Shown: positions 9,460-19,183, counted from the first letter of the stretch. The stretch is 64,000 nucleotides of DNA from an uncultured Bacilli bacterium (GCA_934096585.1 CAKOMG010000005.1:62001-126000), one strand, 5' to 3'. Notes: generated by a model from the letters alone, not told the origin. Program-made: numbers and translations.

Positions 9460-10755
9460 TTATTTCCCTTTGGGATTAATAATATATTCAGTAAACGAAT
9501 CTTTATTAAAATATTTTCCAAATTTTTTTAAATCATCAATAGTAATACTATTAATAATTTCAACTCCTTCAAAAATATTGCAGTTTTTAAATAAGTATTC
9601 AACATAACTTGTACAAATGTACTCTTCACTATCAAAAGCTCTAATACAACCACCTATTAGTGCCTTTTTAATATTATAAAATGTTATTTCATCTATTTTA
9701 TAATCATTAAACTTTAATAATTCTTGTTTAATAAATTTTGAAAACTCTTTTGGCTTAAAAGAATTTGCGGAAAGTTTAATATAAGAACTTTTGTCATCAA
9801 AATTACATGAATATGAAAAATCATTAATCAACTCATTATCTAGCATGTATTGATAATTATTTGAACACATTCCAAAACTATTTTCTAACATTATTTTTGT
9901 AATTAATTCAATTTTTAGCACTTCATTTTTATCGTATTCAAAAATTGGAAGTTTAACACCAACACTAACTTTTGACATTAATATATCCATTTTTGACGAC
10001 CCTGTTTTTTTATTAACAACATTATCTTCTAAATTATACTTACATTTTAGATTTTTAAATTTTGGAAATGTTTTTTGATTTTGATTTTCTTCAATTAATT
10101 TAAGCGTTTCAATAACATCAACATCACCAGAAATAATTAAAAACATATTGGATGGATGGTAAAAAGTATTATAGCAAGTATATAATATTTCTTTAGTAAT
10201 ACTTTTAATTGATTCATATGTTCCAACAACATCTTCTCTTAATATATTCTTTTTATACATATTGCGCATTAGTAAATGATGTAAGCGATCATTTGGATTA
10301 TCTTGATACATATTTAGTTCTTCAATAATTATACCTTGTTCCTTTTTCACGTTTTCATCGGTAAAATAAGGAGTTTGCACAAAATCTAAAAGTGTTGTTA
10401 TAACCTCATTGAAATTAGATGTACAGGATACAATATATGCTGTTTCGTTAAAGTCAGTATAAGCATTAGAGTCAGCACCAAGTTTTGCAAATAAATCTGA
10501 AGCATCAATTCCATTTGGCATTTCAAAAACTTTATGTTCAAGAAAATGAGCAACACCTAGTGGTATAGTTATATAATTTGATTCATTAATGGGAATAAAT
10601 GTTGTATCATGTGCACCAAAATTGGTGATAAAGGCTGAAAATACTTTGTTTAGTCCCTTTTTTTGATTAATAAGAACTGTTAGTCCATTATTCAAAACTT
10701 TTTTATAAAGAACTTCACCTAGTTTTTTATATTCAATTTTTTCAATATCATTCAT
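9460..10755 (-). CDS. ymfH: M16 family zinc peptidase, YmfH-like
   Basis: The catalytically competent half of an M16 peptidase pair (431 aa). The inverted zinc motif HFLEH (H70, E73, H74) and the downstream glutamate in IIEELNMYQDNP are present, followed by the usual second, non-catalytic M16 domain. In Bacilli this pair (named YfmH/YfmF in some databases) is linked to 5-aminopentanol modification of EF-P. Several ATGs are possible; ATG 10755 has AGGTG 6 nt upstream, while those at 10761 and 10779 have no usable spacing. It overlaps the end of ymfF by 8 nt, so the two are probably translationally coupled. Confidence 0.88.
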   Translation of the reverse strand: MNDIEKIEYKKLGEVLYKKVLNNGLTVLINQKKGLNKVFSAFITNFGAHDTTFIPINESNYITIPLGVAHFLEHKVFEMPNGIDASDLFAKLGADSNAYTDFNETAYIVSCTSNFNEVITTLLDFVQTPYFTDENVKKEQGIIIEELNMYQDNPNDRLHHLLMRNMYKKNILREDVVGTYESIKSITKEILYTCYNTFYHPSNMFLIISGDVDVIETLKLIEENQNQKTFPKFKNLKCKYNLEDNVVNKKTGSSKMDILMSKVSVGVKLPIFEYDKNEVLKIELITKIMLENSFGMCSNNYQYMLDNELINDFSYSCNFDDKSSYIKLSANSFKPKEFSKFIKQELLKFNDYKIDEITFYNIKKALIGGCIRAFDSEEYICTSYVEYLFKNCNIFEGVEIINSITIDDLKKFGKYFNKDSFTEYIINPKGK

Positions 10756-12019
10756 TTTCATCACCTGGTAATAATTCAAATATAGAATCTAAAGTTATTA
10801 AATTACTAACTTTAATTATATCTTCTTTAGTTACCCCTTTTATATTTTTTATAATATCATCTAAATCTTGTTTTTTGGATATTGTTGCTTCCAGTGAATA
10901 ATTAAGCAATGCATTGGGAGAATCTTCCATTTCTTTAATATCATTAATTAAAAAATCTTTCGCAATTTTTAAAAGCTCTTCATCAATGATTCCATCTTTA
11001 TATTTTTCAAGTTCTTTTATAACTATATCACAAGTTCTATTGACATTTGAATTTTCAATTCCGCCACTTACTACCATTATTTTCTTATTTAATATAACAT
11101 CTGATGATATATCATATGCTAAACTATTTTCTTCTCTTATTACTTTAAATAAAGTCGAAGAAAACATACCTCCAAACATTGCATTAAAAACAAGCAAAGG
11201 AACATAGTTTTGATCATCAAAGTTTACATTATAAACAAACCCCATCATTAATTTGGCTTGCATTATTTCTTGAGTTTCTTTTACTTCTTGTATTTTTGCT
11301 TTTGACTTTAATACATTAGGAGATAAAACAAAATCTAAATCATTATTTGTTTTTAGCGGTAGTAAACCAATATACTTAATAACTTCTTCTTCACTTATAT
11401 CACCTATTACACCAACTACTACTTTCGATTCCTTTAACATTGTTTGATAAAAAGCATATAAAGATTCAGGGGTAATTGCATTTAAAACGTTTAAATCGCC
11501 TAATAAGGATGCACTTAAAATATCATCTGGTGCCATTATTTCTAAAAGTCTACGATATGCATATTTTCTTTTATTATTATAAATATTTTTGATATCGTTT
11601 GTTAAGGATCTTTTTTCTTCATCAAAATCTTTTTTCAAAAAAGCATTATTCTTAATGTTAGGATTAAAAATAATATCCTTAAGTAAAGCAATTGCTTCCT
11701 CCATTAAGCTATTATCATCTATTAGTTTTCCATTTATTATTTGAAATTTAAAACTATTAAATGCCGTTTTATAAGCATAGTTTGTTGAAAGATAAATGGA
11801 AGCATCATATAACCCATACATTTTTGTGGATAATTCTTTTTTTGTTTTATAGGTGGCTGTTGTTGAGCCAATTAATCTATTTAATAATGTATAATAAGTA
11901 ATATCTTCTTTTTTTAATGGTCTTACGAACATTAAATTAATGATTATTGATTTATATCTTTTTGTTTTATACAGTAAATAGTCTATATCATTATGTTTGA
12001 ATGTAATTTTTTTATTCAT
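10748..12019 (-). CDS. ymfF: M16 family peptidase-like protein, YmfF-like (non-catalytic partner)
   Basis: M16-fold protein of 423 aa lacking the HxxEH zinc motif, as expected for the inactive partner. Recognisable M16 features are the MYGLYDAS segment near residue 67, GVIGDI, and the C-terminal domain segment VIREENSLAYDISSDV. It lies immediately upstream of ymfH in one unit. Such pairs work as heterodimers in which the inactive subunit completes the substrate cavity. A moderate GGGTG site sits 5 nt before the ATG. Confidence 0.87.
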   Translation of the reverse strand: MNKKITFKHNDIDYLLYKTKRYKSIIINLMFVRPLKKEDITYYTLLNRLIGSTTATYKTKKELSTKMYGLYDASIYLSTNYAYKTAFNSFKFQIINGKLIDDNSLMEEAIALLKDIIFNPNIKNNAFLKKDFDEEKRSLTNDIKNIYNNKRKYAYRRLLEIMAPDDILSASLLGDLNVLNAITPESLYAFYQTMLKESKVVVGVIGDISEEEVIKYIGLLPLKTNNDLDFVLSPNVLKSKAKIQEVKETQEIMQAKLMMGFVYNVNFDDQNYVPLLVFNAMFGGMFSSTLFKVIREENSLAYDISSDVILNKKIMVVSGGIENSNVNRTCDIVIKELEKYKDGIIDEELLKIAKDFLINDIKEMEDSPNALLNYSLEATISKKQDLDDIIKNIKGVTKEDIIKVSNLITLDSIFELLPGDENE

Positions 12020-12078
12020 ATGTTCACCCGTATTATTATTGTGTTACAAAGTAATTAATTTATTCATCAATAAATATT

Positions 12079-12103
12079 AAAAATAGCGAGTTAACTCGCT
12101 ATT
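12079..12103 (-). terminator. Terminator of the division/ileS/deo operon
   Basis: Perfect 9-bp stem AATAGCGAG/CTCGCTATT with a 4-nt TTAA loop, then T-rich sequence on the minus strand; overlaps the deoD stop codon. Confidence 0.85.
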
Positions 12104-12815
12104 TTGCTGCTTCTAAAGCAATCTCCATCATTTTATTAAATGATTCTTGTCTTTCTTTTGCAGAAGTAACTTCACTTGTAACAAATGAGTCAGATACTGT
12201 TAATACACATGCCGCATTCTTATTTAAAAATTTGGCATTTGCAAATAGAGCAAAAGATTCCATTTCAACACCAAGACAATGTTGCTTTTCTCCAGCGCTA
12301 ATCATTGCATTACCAACACCACGATAAAATACATCTGAAGAATGAATTCTACCAGTTATTACTGGATACTTTAATTTTTTTGCTGCCTTAGTTAAATCTT
12401 TAATTAGGTCTTTGCTTGCAGTCATTTTGTTGCCCTTATATCCAAAAGCAGTTTTCGCAAAACTACTTTCACTATAAGCGTCCTTAACAATTATAACATC
12501 ATAAATATTAGCATCTTTAGTATAAGATCCACATGAACCAATTCTTATAATGTTTTCAACGCCGTAAAAAGCAAATAATTCATAAGAATAAATACCAATA
12601 CTAGGCATTCCCATACCAGATCCCATTACTGTCACTCTTTTACCTTTGTAATATCCTGTATAACCAAGCATATTACGTACACCATTTACTTGAACAACAT
12701 CTGTTAAATAATGATCAGCAATATACTTTGCACGTAATGGATCTCCAGGCATTAAAACAGTTTTCGCAAATACATCTTGACTTGTAGCCTCAATATGAGG
12801 TGTAGGTATTCCCAT
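12099..12815 (-). CDS. deoD: Purine-nucleoside phosphorylase, DeoD type
   Basis: 238-aa hexameric-type (PNP_UDP_1) phosphorylase that cleaves purine (deoxy)ribonucleosides to base and (deoxy)ribose-1-phosphate. Motifs: MPGDPLRAKYIA at the N-terminus (phosphate loop), RIGSCGS in the centre, GVEMESFALF (ribose/base contact) and the catalytic Asp in TVSDSF. AGGAGG precedes the ATG. Last gene of the operon, 10 nt after deoC; together they route deoxynucleosides to central metabolism, although a phosphopentomutase gene is not in this window. Confidence 0.95.
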   Translation of the reverse strand: MGIPTPHIEATSQDVFAKTVLMPGDPLRAKYIADHYLTDVVQVNGVRNMLGYTGYYKGKRVTVMGSGMGMPSIGIYSYELFAFYGVENIIRIGSCGSYTKDANIYDVIIVKDAYSESSFAKTAFGYKGNKMTASKDLIKDLTKAAKKLKYPVITGRIHSSDVFYRGVGNAMISAGEKQHCLGVEMESFALFANAKFLNKNAACVLTVSDSFVTSEVTSAKERQESFNKMMEIALEAAK

Positions 12816-12825
12816 TGATTTCCTC

Positions 12826-13476
12826 CTATTTAAGACCTTTCATAATGGCAACACCACTTGAAGCACCAATTCTTGATGCTCCAGCATCTACCATTTCTTT
12901 TAGGTCTTCTAAATTTTTAACTCCACCACTTGCCTTAACAAACATATTATCACTAATGTTTTCTTTCATTAATTCAACATCGTGAACAGTAGCTCCTCCA
13001 GTTCCAAAACCAGTTGAAGTTTTCACAAATGTTGCTTTAGCACGTGTTGCAGCTTTACATACTTCTACCTTTTCTTCATCAGTTAGATAGCAAGTTTCAA
13101 TAATTACTTTAACAGTTAAACCGTTAGCGACTTCTACAATACTTCTAATTTCTTTTTCAATGTAATCATAATTATGTTCTTTTGCTTTTCCTATATTTAT
13201 GACCATATCAATTTCTTGTGCACCATTATTTATTGCATCTCTTGTTTCAAATACTTTAGTTTCTATTGTATTTGCACCTAAAGGGAATCCAATAACAGTA
13301 CATACAAGTACATCACTATTTTCTAAGCATTTGCTTGCAAGTTTAACATTACAAGGATTAACACATACACTTTTAAATTCAAACTCTTTTGCTTCTTCAC
13401 ATAATTTTTTTATATCATCTTCAGTTGCAAAAGCTTTTAACAAAGTATGATCAATTAATTTATTGATATTTGTCAT
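12826..13476 (-). CDS. deoC: Deoxyribose-phosphate aldolase
   Basis: Class I aldolase (216 aa) that splits 2-deoxyribose-5-phosphate to acetaldehyde and glyceraldehyde-3-phosphate. Visible motifs: IDHTLLKA at the N-terminus, the Schiff-base lysine in FVKTSTGFGTGGAT, and VKASGGVK near the C-terminus, which holds the second active-site lysine. The start is ATG 13476 with GAGG 6 nt upstream; the in-frame TTG 12 nt earlier lies ahead of that site. It follows a hypothetical gene by 1 nt. Confidence 0.95.
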   Translation of the reverse strand: MTNINKLIDHTLLKAFATEDDIKKLCEEAKEFEFKSVCVNPCNVKLASKCLENSDVLVCTVIGFPLGANTIETKVFETRDAINNGAQEIDMVINIGKAKEHNYDYIEKEIRSIVEVANGLTVKVIIETCYLTDEEKVEVCKAATRAKATFVKTSTGFGTGGATVHDVELMKENISDNMFVKASGGVKNLEDLKEMVDAGASRIGASSGVAIMKGLK

Positions 13477-13477
13477 A

Positions 13478-14335
13478 TTAAGCCTCAATTACATCGCAAA
13501 GTCTTAAAGTTTTATAATCTTTTTCAATTACAATTTTTTTAATTTTCTTTAATTCTTTTTTACAATTCTTTGCTTGTTTAGGTTTTAAGATATACATATC
13601 AGGTAAAAAGTTAGTGATTTCAGTTAAGTATTTACCTAATATATTTAAAAGTTCATCTTTTCTAACTAACATTTTTTGATTTTCTTCATCTATGATATTA
13701 ATATACGTAACGTAAGGAGCAAATATTATAGGTGTTCCAAAACGCCAATCATAACAAATACCAGATTCATTAGTATTCTTATCAACAATTGGATAACATA
13801 AATTTACAGCTACTTCACTATGATAATAATCAATTAAGTTATCAACTGATCTTTGAAATTTGCATATAACATTTAATTTATCATTATCAAAAGTAATTTT
13901 ACCTTGTAATCCATTTTCTTGAATGTATAAACTTCTTTGTTTTTCAAAGAAATCTAAAAATTCAACAACATTAAATGCTTTAACATCATCAAATGAATCG
14001 TGATAAATTCCTAAATCAAATAATCTACATAATTTTTGAATATTTGCTAAAATCTCTTTAGTAAGAAAAGATGGAATTATCAAAGGCATTTCAAGTAAAA
14101 AGTTAATATTTGAAAACTTAGGATCCAATTTAGAAATATTTCTAACATGAGATTTTTTTGTAATTAAATAACGATAAGAAAAATTAAATTCATTATCTTT
14201 ATGAACAATTTCAACAACATCATCGTTATAATATGTTTCAAAATCATTTAAATTATCAAAGAATTCCAATATTTTTCCATAATCAATTTTTTCTAAACTA
14301 CTTTTTCTAAAAAAATGAATATTAATTGTTGCCAT
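13478..14335 (-). CDS. Hypothetical protein between ileS and deoC
   Basis: A 285-aa soluble protein I do not recognise. It has no signal peptide or membrane segment, is rich in aromatic and charged residues, and ends with a Lys-rich stretch (KKELKKIKKIVIEKDYK). It starts 14 nt inside the end of ileS with a GGAGG site and ends 1 nt before deoC, so it is certainly co-transcribed. Nothing in the sequence gives catalytic residues. A role cannot be inferred beyond operon membership. Confidence 0.7.
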   Translation of the reverse strand: MATINIHFFRKSSLEKIDYGKILEFFDNLNDFETYYNDDVVEIVHKDNEFNFSYRYLITKKSHVRNISKLDPKFSNINFLLEMPLIIPSFLTKEILANIQKLCRLFDLGIYHDSFDDVKAFNVVEFLDFFEKQRSLYIQENGLQGKITFDNDKLNVICKFQRSVDNLIDYYHSEVAVNLCYPIVDKNTNESGICYDWRFGTPIIFAPYVTYINIIDEENQKMLVRKDELLNILGKYLTEITNFLPDMYILKPKQAKNCKKELKKIKKIVIEKDYKTLRLCDVIEA

Positions 14336-17090
14336 TATTTTCCTCCAGTTTCTTTACTACTTTTGCGCATCTTTCACAGATGCCATCTTCATTTACGTGA
14401 TCTACAACTTGCCAGCAACGTTTACAAATAATTCCTTCTTTCGCAGTTACTTGAATTGTTCCTGATTCAAATTCTAATCCTTTAATATCTTCATCAGTTA
14501 TTACTAATTCAGAAACAATAAACATTGTTTTTAAATCAGCTTTAACACTATCTAATAATTGCTTTGTTTCTTTACTTGGTTTAATAACAAGTTTAGCACT
14601 TAATGATTTACCAATGATCTTTTCATTACGAGCTTCCTCAATTGCTTTTAAAACATCGTCTCTAAAAGCCATAATTTTTTGGTATTTTTCTAGTAGTTCA
14701 GCACTATTATCATGTTTTACTACTTCTACCATATTTAATAGATAAACACTTTCTTCCTTATCTACATTAACCATATTACTATAAATTTCTTCACAAGTAT
14801 ATGGAATTAATGGTGTTAAAACTCTAACTAATGCATTTAAATTATCAAAGAATACAGTTTGAATACTTCTTCTTGCTAAATCATCACGTGATTCAATATA
14901 TAAAATATCTTTAGTGAAATCTAAATAGAAAGCACTTAAGGTATTAGTTAAATAATTTAAAGTCTGACGATAAACTTCATCAAATTCAAAGTTATCATAT
15001 GCTTTATAAACATTTTCTAAATAATTATTTAAGCAACATTCCATATATTGATCAACTTCACCAAGTTCATCATAACTAACACGATTTACTTTATCATCAT
15101 AATCTGATAAATTACCAAGTAAAAATCTAAATGTATTACGAATTTTACGATATGCTTCTGAATTTTGATTTAAAATTTGATCACTAATTCTTACATCTGC
15201 TGTATATTCGCAACTAGCAACCCAAAGTCTTAAAATATCAGCACCATATTTTTTACAAACTTCTTGTGGATCAATAGTATTTCCTAATGATTTAGACATT
15301 TTATTTCCTTGACCATCTAAAGTAAATCCATGAGAAATTACCATTTTATATGGAGCTTTTTTTGTCATAGCAACACCAGTAGATAAACTAGAGTTAAACC
15401 AACCACGATATTGATCAGCTCCTTCTAAATATAAATCTGCTGGATAGCCCAATCCTCTTGCTACCATTACACCATGATGACTTGAACCACTATCAAACCA
15501 TACATCCATAATATCTTTTTCTTTTACAAAAATTCCATTAGGGCTATGTGGATTTGTATATCCTTTAGGAAGTAATTCTTTTGCCTCTTTTCTAAACCAA
15601 ATTTGGGAACCATGTTCTTTAAATAAATCAGCGATATGGCTCATAACTTCTTGATCTAGGATTGGTTCACCATCTTCAGCGTAAAATACTGGAATTGGAA
15701 CACCCCATGCTCGTTGACGACTAATACACCATTCGCCACGATCTTTAACCATGTTACCTAAACGCACTTCACCCCAACTTGGAATCCATTTAACTTCTTT
15801 AATTGCTTTCATCATATCATCTTTTAAAGCTTCAATTGATGCAAACCATTGTGGAGTAGTTCTAAAGATAATAGGCTTTTTAGTACGCCAATCATGTGGA
15901 TAACTATGAACAATATCTTGCTTATGTAATAAAATTCCAGTTTCTTCAAGTTTTTTAATGATTGCATCATTTGCATCATTATAAAACATACCCGCAAATT
16001 CACCAGCTTCACTTGTCATATATCCTCTTCCATCCACTGGACAGAAATTGTCTAAATGATATACTTTACCAACATTGAAGTCGTCTTCACCATGACCAGG
16101 TGCAGTATGTACAAGACCTGTACCAGCATCAAGTGTTACATGATGTCCTAAAATTACTGGACATAATTTATTATCACCAAATAATGGATGAGAATACATA
16201 ATATATTCAAGTTTTCTTCCTTTAATTATTTTTAATTCTTTATAAGGAACATCACCCATTAATTTAACAAAGTTTTCAACTAATTCTTTTGCAACTAATA
16301 ATCTTCTTCCATCAAGTTCAATTAATGAATAATCAAAATCTGGATTAGCACTTACAGCCAAGTTAGCAGGTATAGTCCATGGAGTAGTTGTCCAAATAAC
16401 AATTTCATCCCCCTTATCTAAAACACCTTTGCCATCAACAACCTTAAATGCTAAATAGATTGTTGTTGCTTTAACATCCTTATATTCAATTTCAGCTTCA
16501 GCTAAGGCAGACTCACTAGATGGAGACCAATAGACAGGTTTTAAACCTTTAAATATTAGGCCTTTTTCAGCCATTTTCGCAAATACTCTAATTTGCTCTG
16601 CTTCAAATTCTTTATCCAATGTTAAATATGGATGCTCCCAATCAGCAAGTACTCCTAGTCTTCTAAATTGGCCTTTTTGAATGTCTACTTGTTTTAAAGC
16701 ATACTTATAGCATAAATCTCTAAAATCAGCAACATCCATTGCTTTTCTATTTACTTTTTCTTTTGTAGTTAGAGCAGTTTCAATTGGTAAACCATGAGTA
16801 TCCCAACCAGGAATATATGGGCAATAAAAGCCTTTCATTGACTTATATCTTAGAATAAAGTCTTTAAGTATTTTATTCATAGCATGACCAACATGAATGC
16901 TATTATTAGCATATGGAGGACCATCATGTAATATGAATGGTTGATTATCTTTATTTTTAGCTAATCTTTGTTCATATAAATGTTCTTCTTCCCATTTATT
17001 CAATATTTCTGGTTCTTTATTTGGCAAATTTGCTTTCATACCAAAAGCAGTGTTCATCATCAATAAAGTACTTTTATAATCTTTTTCCAT
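14322..17090 (-). CDS. ileS: Isoleucyl-tRNA synthetase
   Basis: 922-aa class Ia aminoacyl-tRNA synthetase that charges tRNA-Ile. Signature sites are HVGH (HIGH motif, in NNSIHVGHAMNK), an editing (CP1) domain with WTTTPWT and GTGLVHTAPGHG, KMSKS in GNKMSKSLGN, and a C-terminal zinc finger made of CKRC and CERC. The start is ATG 17090, 8 nt after AGGAG; the GTG 9 nt upstream overlaps that site. No T-box leader is present; expression appears to come from the operon promoter ahead of yggS. Confidence 0.97.
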   Translation of the reverse strand: MEKDYKSTLLMMNTAFGMKANLPNKEPEILNKWEEEHLYEQRLAKNKDNQPFILHDGPPYANNSIHVGHAMNKILKDFILRYKSMKGFYCPYIPGWDTHGLPIETALTTKEKVNRKAMDVADFRDLCYKYALKQVDIQKGQFRRLGVLADWEHPYLTLDKEFEAEQIRVFAKMAEKGLIFKGLKPVYWSPSSESALAEAEIEYKDVKATTIYLAFKVVDGKGVLDKGDEIVIWTTTPWTIPANLAVSANPDFDYSLIELDGRRLLVAKELVENFVKLMGDVPYKELKIIKGRKLEYIMYSHPLFGDNKLCPVILGHHVTLDAGTGLVHTAPGHGEDDFNVGKVYHLDNFCPVDGRGYMTSEAGEFAGMFYNDANDAIIKKLEETGILLHKQDIVHSYPHDWRTKKPIIFRTTPQWFASIEALKDDMMKAIKEVKWIPSWGEVRLGNMVKDRGEWCISRQRAWGVPIPVFYAEDGEPILDQEVMSHIADLFKEHGSQIWFRKEAKELLPKGYTNPHSPNGIFVKEKDIMDVWFDSGSSHHGVMVARGLGYPADLYLEGADQYRGWFNSSLSTGVAMTKKAPYKMVISHGFTLDGQGNKMSKSLGNTIDPQEVCKKYGADILRLWVASCEYTADVRISDQILNQNSEAYRKIRNTFRFLLGNLSDYDDKVNRVSYDELGEVDQYMECCLNNYLENVYKAYDNFEFDEVYRQTLNYLTNTLSAFYLDFTKDILYIESRDDLARRSIQTVFFDNLNALVRVLTPLIPYTCEEIYSNMVNVDKEESVYLLNMVEVVKHDNSAELLEKYQKIMAFRDDVLKAIEEARNEKIIGKSLSAKLVIKPSKETKQLLDSVKADLKTMFIVSELVITDEDIKGLEFESGTIQVTAKEGIICKRCWQVVDHVNEDGICERCAKVVKKLEENNGNN

Positions 17091-17101
17091 TGAAATCACT
17101 C

Positions 17102-17794
17102 CTACCTTGTCCTTAATACTTTGATTATAATTTTATCTTTTTTGGTTTTTCTAATTTCTTCGTTAATGATTATTCTTCCATATCTATGAATTGATATTAA
17201 ATCATTAATCTTAACTATATAATCGGGATTTATATTTATATTCCCGTTTACTTTTACATTTTTTAAAATGACATATTGTTTTGCTTTTTCTCTTGAAAGA
17301 TTTGTTCTTTCACTAACTATTGTATCTAATCTATAACTAGATATTAACATTTCATCTTCTACATAATTATCAATATTAATATCTTTAATCTCATCAAAGC
17401 TTGATAATTGCACATTCACATTAACTTTGCCTACAGTTATTAAATTATTAACTATAAAGGAACTCATTTCTTTTATTACATAAACATATATATCATCACT
17501 AATAATTATATCGCCTATACATTCTCTCTTAATACCAAGTCCTAAAATAGCTCCTAATACATCTTTATGGGCAATGTTTCCAAATTTTTTATTGTAAGTA
17601 ATTTTTAATATTTCGATTTGAAAATCTTTATTAGTAATTTCATTTTGAGATACAATTGCTCTTTTTCTTTCAGATTCTAACGGATAAAAGACATAATATC
17701 TACATTTTTGTTCAATAATCTTTTGCTCCTCTAAAGTTAAAAACTTTGTTAAAGTGAAATAAGATGAAATATTTTTAATTACATTCTCTATCAT
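17102..17794 (-). CDS. ylmH: S4-domain RNA-binding protein, YlmH family
   Basis: 230-aa protein with the YlmH layout: an N-terminal alpha/beta domain with the conserved GAILGLGIKRECIGDI block, and a C-terminal S4 RNA-binding domain (RLDTIVSERTNLSREKAKQYV, then VKVNGNI). It is a ribosome-associated, division-linked protein in Bacilli. The start ATG 17794 overlaps the ylmG stop as ATGA. In most Firmicutes divIVA follows ylmH; here ileS follows 11 nt later. Confidence 0.9.
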   Translation of the reverse strand: MIENVIKNISSYFTLTKFLTLEEQKIIEQKCRYYVFYPLESERKRAIVSQNEITNKDFQIEILKITYNKKFGNIAHKDVLGAILGLGIKRECIGDIIISDDIYVYVIKEMSSFIVNNLITVGKVNVNVQLSSFDEIKDINIDNYVEDEMLISSYRLDTIVSERTNLSREKAKQYVILKNVKVNGNININPDYIVKINDLISIHRYGRIIINEEIRKTKKDKIIIKVLRTR

Positions 17795-18042
17795 GGCAAT
17801 AAAAAATTCATCGCAGCCCAAAAGCCACTATATAGTAAGAATCCTAATACTGGTGTAAAGTCAATCGGACCAAGCACTAAAACTCCTTGAAATGGTTCTA
17901 AATATAAATCACCAATAAAGCCAATTAGTCTAAATATTTTAAATTTATACAAAAATGGAACCCATGATAATATTATATTAGCAATTAAAAATATATAATA
18001 AATATCAATAATATAAAGAAATAGCAAAATACAATAATTCAT
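17791..18042 (-). CDS. ylmG: YggT family membrane protein, YlmG
   Basis: 83-aa protein with two hydrophobic segments separated by the family loop (FLYKFKIFRLIGFIGDLYLEPF). YlmG/YggT proteins are encoded in the Gram-positive division cluster and implicated in envelope or division-site function, but the exact role is unknown. It overlaps sepF by 1 nt (TAATG) and ylmH by 4 nt (ATGA). Confidence 0.85.
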   Translation of the reverse strand: MNYCILLFLYIIDIYYIFLIANIILSWVPFLYKFKIFRLIGFIGDLYLEPFQGVLVLGPIDFTPVLGFLLYSGFWAAMNFLLP

Positions 18043-18377
18043 TATCTTATATCCTCAACATATTGTCTCAAAGAGCCATCTTCATATTCTTCTTTACGGG
18101 CAAACAAAAATAACTTTTGGCCTAATTGCATTGTTTCTCCTTCACAAGCGTAAACAACTCCTGAAATAAAAGCTAACATATAATTGCAATCAGCAGCAGA
18201 TAATTTATCGAAATTAGCAAGCACTGGTTTGCCATTTAAAATGTTATCACATATTTTTAAAAGGCCATCATTTTCTCTGTTTTCAACAATAAAATATTCC
18301 ATTTTATCAAATGAAGTTAACAATGTTTTCTTTCTTTCATATTCAGTTTTTTCAATTTTAGGTTTTCTACCAAACAT
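18042..18377 (-). CDS. sepF: Cell division protein SepF
   Basis: 111-aa protein. It starts with MFGRK and a short basic linker, then has the SepF core: KPVLANFDKLSAADCNYMLAF and GVVYACEGETMQLGQKLFLFA. SepF polymerises, binds the FtsZ C-terminus and tethers the Z-ring to the membrane. The N-terminal membrane helix region is shorter than in B. subtilis SepF (about 150 aa), giving a compact protein. AGGAGG precedes the ATG. Confidence 0.92.
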   Translation of the reverse strand: MFGRKPKIEKTEYERKKTLLTSFDKMEYFIVENRENDGLLKICDNILNGKPVLANFDKLSAADCNYMLAFISGVVYACEGETMQLGQKLFLFARKEEYEDGSLRQYVEDIR

Positions 18378-18387
18378 AATTTACCTC

Positions 18388-19035
18388 CTAAGATAAGAAT
18401 ATTCGACCTAGTCTTATATAAGTTGCACCATACTTCAAAGCTATTTTATAATCATTTGTCATTCCCATTGATAATTCATGACAAGGTGCATAATCTAAAT
18501 TCATTGCTTCAATTTCTTCTTTTGCAGCTTTCATTTTTGCGAATTCTCTTTCAATTATTTCTGTCTCATATGTCAGTTTAGCTATACACATTAAACCAAT
18601 TATGCGAATGTTTTTACATTTTGCTAAACTCTTAACAAATGGTTTTAATTTTACAAGCGGTATACCTTGTTTATTTGGTTCTTCAGAAATATTTATTTGA
18701 ATAAAACAATCTAATGGTTTTTCTAACTTTTTATCTAGTTCAATAGCAATAGAAAGTTTTTCAAGAGAATGAAGACATGTAATTTTATTGGCTACATCCT
18801 TAATTTTTCTTGATTGCAAAACACCAAAAAAATGCCATTCAATGTCTAAGTCTTTTAATGCTTCATATTTTTCTAAAAACATATCAGTTCTATTTTCTCC
18901 AAATCTATGAACACCTGCTTCATATAATGATTTTGTTTGGTCGATAGACATATACTTTGTTGCAGCTACAAGCTTTACATTTGGATAATCTTTTAAAACT
19001 TCTTTTACTTCATCTACACGTTTTTTAAAATCCAT
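18388..19035 (-). CDS. yggS: YggS/YlmE family pyridoxal-phosphate homeostasis protein
   Basis: 215-aa PLP-binding protein (PLPBP). The PLP lysine is in VAATKYMSIDQ, followed by RFGENR, HFFGVLQSRK and the C-terminal signature LSMGMTNDYKIALKYGATYIRLGR. It has a single alanine-racemase-like barrel and no second domain; the family buffers vitamin B6 and amino-acid metabolism. First gene of the operon yggS-sepF-ylmG-ylmH-ileS-hypothetical-deoC-deoD. Confidence 0.93.
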   Translation of the reverse strand: MDFKKRVDEVKEVLKDYPNVKLVAATKYMSIDQTKSLYEAGVHRFGENRTDMFLEKYEALKDLDIEWHFFGVLQSRKIKDVANKITCLHSLEKLSIAIELDKKLEKPLDCFIQINISEEPNKQGIPLVKLKPFVKSLAKCKNIRIIGLMCIAKLTYETEIIEREFAKMKAAKEEIEAMNLDYAPCHELSMGMTNDYKIALKYGATYIRLGRIFLS

Positions 19036-19072
19036 AATAATTTCCTCTTTTAAAGATAGTTAACTATTTTAT

Positions 19073-19101
19073 ATTATAACAAATTTTTTTTAAAAAAGCA
19101 A
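19073..19101 (-). promoter_or_regulatory. Promoter of the yggS-sepF-ileS-deo operon
   Basis: Minus-strand TTGCTT (19101-19096), a 17-nt spacer and perfect TATAAT (19078-19073), 38 nt upstream of the yggS ATG. The spacer is an extreme A/T homopolymer region. Confidence 0.65.
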
Positions 19102-19142
19102 TATCTTAAAAAAGTAAATTAAATAAATGCTTTTTCATAAAA

Positions 19143-19175
19143 TAAAAGACAATAATGTTCCATTTCATTATTGTC
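19143..19175 (-). terminator. Terminator after the argS operon
   Basis: Perfect 10-bp stem GACAATAATG/CATTATTGTC with an 8-nt loop, followed by TTTTATTTT on the minus strand. Confidence 0.82.
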
Positions 19176-19183
19176 CTTATTAT

